A program made the position numbers and the translations under genes. A DNA stretch of 7,728 bases from JACQCV01 sp964634555 (lineage in GTDB: Bacteria > Patescibacteriota > Minisyncoccia > Phycocordibacterales > UBA12445), in assembly GCA_964634555.1 (NCBI GenBank), contig CAZWJJ010000037.1, forward strand, positions 1 through 7,728, read 5' to 3'. Shown in pieces: positions 6,098 through 7,728 of this stretch. Every line of letters starts with the position of its first letter. Position 1 is the stretch's first letter. Below the pieces are notes generated by a model. It did no database searches. It saw nothing but the letters and a program-made list of their open reading frames with translations, and was not told the origin of the DNA.

Positions 6098-7721
6098 CGA
6101 ATATTGGAGAAAAAAGAATTGGTATTATCATAATGATGTGGATAATTTGATCTCTTTTTTGGTGCCTGATAATACATCTAAGATTGAATTTTCTGATGGC
6201 GAAAAGGTAAAATTTTTTGATCAGCGTTTTGAATATATTGTTCTTAACAACTGCATCGGATCGATGCGAGATATTCAAGGCAGTGTGTCTGAATTGCGTA
6301 ATAATCTTGATGAGCACGGTAGGCTTGTTCTTATTTTTCATAACTATCTTTGGGAGCCGATTTTTAATATTCTAGAATTTTTTGGACTAAAGCATAAGCC
6401 GGAAAGGCCAAATTGGCTATCGCGGGCGGACGTTGAGAATTTTTTATATCTCTGCGGATTTGAAAGCGTAAGATCGGGGCGGCGGTTGCTTTTGCCTTTT
6501 TATATTCCAATATTTTCAGTACTCGTGAATAGATTTATAGCTCCTTTGCCTATATTTTCATCTTTATGTATTACAGAGTATGTTGTCGCCAGGCCAGTGG
6601 CTAATTTAGCAAAGAGAGATTACTCGGTTTCGGTGATTGTGCCAGCTAGAAATGAGGCAGGTAATATTGAGAAACTTGTTGAAAAGACTCCTGAGCTCGG
6701 ATCTTGGACAGAGATTATTTTTGTCGAAGGCCATTCCAAAGATGAGACCTGGCAGGAGATATTGCGGGTCGTCGAAAAATATAAAGGCCAGAAAAATATA
6801 GTGGCAGTTCAGCAGGACGGCATTGGTAAGGGTGATGCCGTGCGCAAGGGATTTAGTCTGGCTAAGGGCGAATTGTTAATGATCCTTGATGCAGACATGA
6901 CGGTTATGCCAGAGGATTTAGCGAAATTTTATTTGGCTTTGGCGGAAGGTAGAGGAGATTTTATAAACGGTTCCCGCATGATTTATCCTATGGAAAAGCA
7001 GGCGATGAGATTCTTGAATATTATAGGTAACAAATTTTTTGCCGGAGCCTTTTCGTGGATTTTGTCACAGAGGATTAAAGATACTCTTTGTGGTACGAAA
7101 GTTTTGCTAAAAAAAGATTATGAGAAGATTGTCGCCAACAGATCATTCTTTGGCGACTTCGATCCCTTTGGGGATTTTGATCTGATTTTTGGTGCAGCTA
7201 AATTGAATATGAAAATTATCGATTTGCCTGTGCGATATAGAGACCGCACTTATGGTACGACTCAGATCCAGCGCTTCCGGCACGGCCGGCTTCTTTTGCA
7301 GATGGTTGTTTTTGCGTCGAGTAAGTTTAAATTCATAAGCTGGAAAAAAAAGTCTTCGGCAGTCGCCACCAATAAAGATATTGAAGAGCATTTTGATGTC
7401 GTGGCAGATAATTATGATTACTGGAAAAATAAGAATTGGTTTTATTACGATCAGTTAAAAAAGATCGCTAAAGATTTTGTCGGCGATCGCAAAAAAATTC
7501 TTGATATCGGTTGTGGGACGGGAACTATTCTACGCGAGTTGGATCCACAGATAGGCTTGGGCTTAGATATTTCTCCCGAGATGATCGAGATCGCCAAAAA
7601 GAAAAGCATCGTGAGCCAAAATATCTCTTATCTTTCGGCTGATATAATTGATTTTGTGCCAACACAGACCTTTGATGGCGTACTGTTCTTTGATGTGGTT
7701 GATCATATTCCGGATTACTAG
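6087..7721 (+). CDS. Multidomain protein: degenerate methyltransferase, DPM1-like GT2, second methyltransferase (may be 3'-truncated)
   Basis: This 544-residue protein has three parts. Residues 1-178 resemble the ends of a SAM methyltransferase: YWRKKNWYY (6-14), then FEYIVLNN (48-55), a FHNYLWEP segment (84-91) and GRRLLLP (131-137), but the SAM-binding LDIGCGTG motif is absent. Residues 179-415 form a complete GT2 domain: VIVPARNEAGNI (183-194), FVEGHSKDET (212-221), GIGKGDAVRKGF (245-256), LDADM (267-271), KDTLCGTK (331-338), and YRDRTYGTTQI (384-394). This is the DPM1-like type that loads a sugar onto a polyprenyl phosphate. Residues 433-544 begin a second methyltransferase with YWKNKNWFYY (445-454) and an intact LDIGCGTG (472-479), ending abruptly after FFDVVDHIPDY. 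The TAG stop is seven bases from the window end, so the true protein may be longer. The ATG at 6087 overlaps the GT39 stop by eleven bases; no Shine-Dalgarno site. The GT2 call is firm; the status of both methyltransferase parts is uncertain. Confidence 0.85.
   Translation: MQNSEYWRKKNWYYHNDVDNLISFLVPDNTSKIEFSDGEKVKFFDQRFEYIVLNNCIGSMRDIQGSVSELRNNLDEHGRLVLIFHNYLWEPIFNILEFFGLKHKPERPNWLSRADVENFLYLCGFESVRSGRRLLLPFYIPIFSVLVNRFIAPLPIFSSLCITEYVVARPVANLAKRDYSVSVIVPARNEAGNIEKLVEKTPELGSWTEIIFVEGHSKDETWQEILRVVEKYKGQKNIVAVQQDGIGKGDAVRKGFSLAKGELLMILDADMTVMPEDLAKFYLALAEGRGDFINGSRMIYPMEKQAMRFLNIIGNKFFAGAFSWILSQRIKDTLCGTKVLLKKDYEKIVANRSFFGDFDPFGDFDLIFGAAKLNMKIIDLPVRYRDRTYGTTQIQRFRHGRLLLQMVVFASSKFKFISWKKKSSAVATNKDIEEHFDVVADNYDYWKNKNWFYYDQLKKIAKDFVGDRKKILDIGCGTGTILRELDPQIGLGLDISPEMIEIAKKKSIVSQNISYLSADIIDFVPTQTFDGVLFFDVVDHIPDY
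6102..6128 (+). repeat. First copy of an internal repeat encoding YW..KNW.Y
   Basis: This 27-base stretch, encoding residues 6-14 of the multidomain protein, matches 7419-7445 at 23 of 27 positions in the same frame. Protein similarity continues without gaps for about 21 residues (6-26 against 445-465), then breaks where the N-terminal domain lacks the SAM-binding region. The pair marks two related methyltransferase domains within one gene. Confidence 0.6.
7419..7445 (+). repeat. Second copy of an internal repeat encoding YW..KNW.Y
   Basis: Partner of 6102-6128 (23 of 27 bases identical), encoding residues 445-453 at the start of the C-terminal methyltransferase domain. Here the repeat is followed by an intact SAM-binding motif. 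Confidence 0.6.
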
Positions 7722-7728
7722 CCGACCC

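Noticed and set aside
5964..6341. Minus-strand open frame of 125 codons across the GT39/GT2 junction
   Set aside because: Antisense to two well-supported genes; hydrophobic stretches reflect the AT-rich opposite strand, and no family signature is visible.
7143..7391. Minus-strand open frame of 82 codons
   Set aside because: Antisense to the GT2 and linker region of the multidomain gene; no recognisable domain.

Overview
The window looks like a stretch of bacterial chromosome devoted to surface-glycan synthesis. By eye it is AT-rich (roughly 40% GC). The genes are tightly packed, mostly on the + strand, and almost none has a Shine-Dalgarno site. Several features together suggest an uncultured lineage of the Patescibacteria/CPR type: glycosyltransferases of the kinds common there, a methyltransferase-GT2 fusion protein, ATGA-type gene overlaps, and promoter -10 boxes placed almost directly in front of start codons. 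This placement is an inference; no rRNA or other phylogenetic marker is present. TGA is used as a stop (1878-1880 and 4737-4739), which argues against the recoded Gracilibacteria/Absconditabacteria genetic code.

Layout: (1) 1-392, minus strand, the N-terminal 130 residues of a GT2 glycosyltransferase of the polyprenyl-phosphate sugar type, running off the left edge. (2) A 50-bp divergent intergenic region with overlapping -10-like elements. (3) 443-1423, YvcK/CofD-like UDP-sugar-binding regulator. (4) 1455-3737, three genes in one apparent transcription unit: a GtrA-family membrane protein, a GT4 glycosyltransferase and a WaaE-like GT2 glycosyltransferase. (5) An 87-bp gap holding a promoter and a weak inverted repeat. 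(6) 3825 to the right end, a second unit: a zinc-ribbon SAM methyltransferase, a GT39/ArnT-like membrane glycosyltransferase, and a multidomain protein (methyltransferase remnant, GT2, second methyltransferase). No RNA genes, mobile elements or CRISPR arrays were seen, and no stretch over 300 bases lacks a gene.

How the genes may work together: the DPM1-like GT2 enzymes could load a sugar onto undecaprenyl phosphate, the GtrA protein could help flip it, and the GT39-like enzyme could transfer it outside the membrane. The GT4 and WaaE-like GT2 would build a glycan on the inner face, and the methyltransferases could methylate sugars. YvcK, which binds UDP-GlcNAc in studied bacteria, would fit as a sensor of nucleotide-sugar or cell-wall precursor status.

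The most unusual items are two. The last gene carries an N-terminal methyltransferase domain that has lost its SAM-binding half and a C-terminal methyltransferase domain that has only that half, with the stop codon 7 bases from the window end. The other is a recurrent TATAATATA-like element 13-17 bases ahead of the start codons that open + strand units, which points to leaderless or nearly leaderless transcripts.
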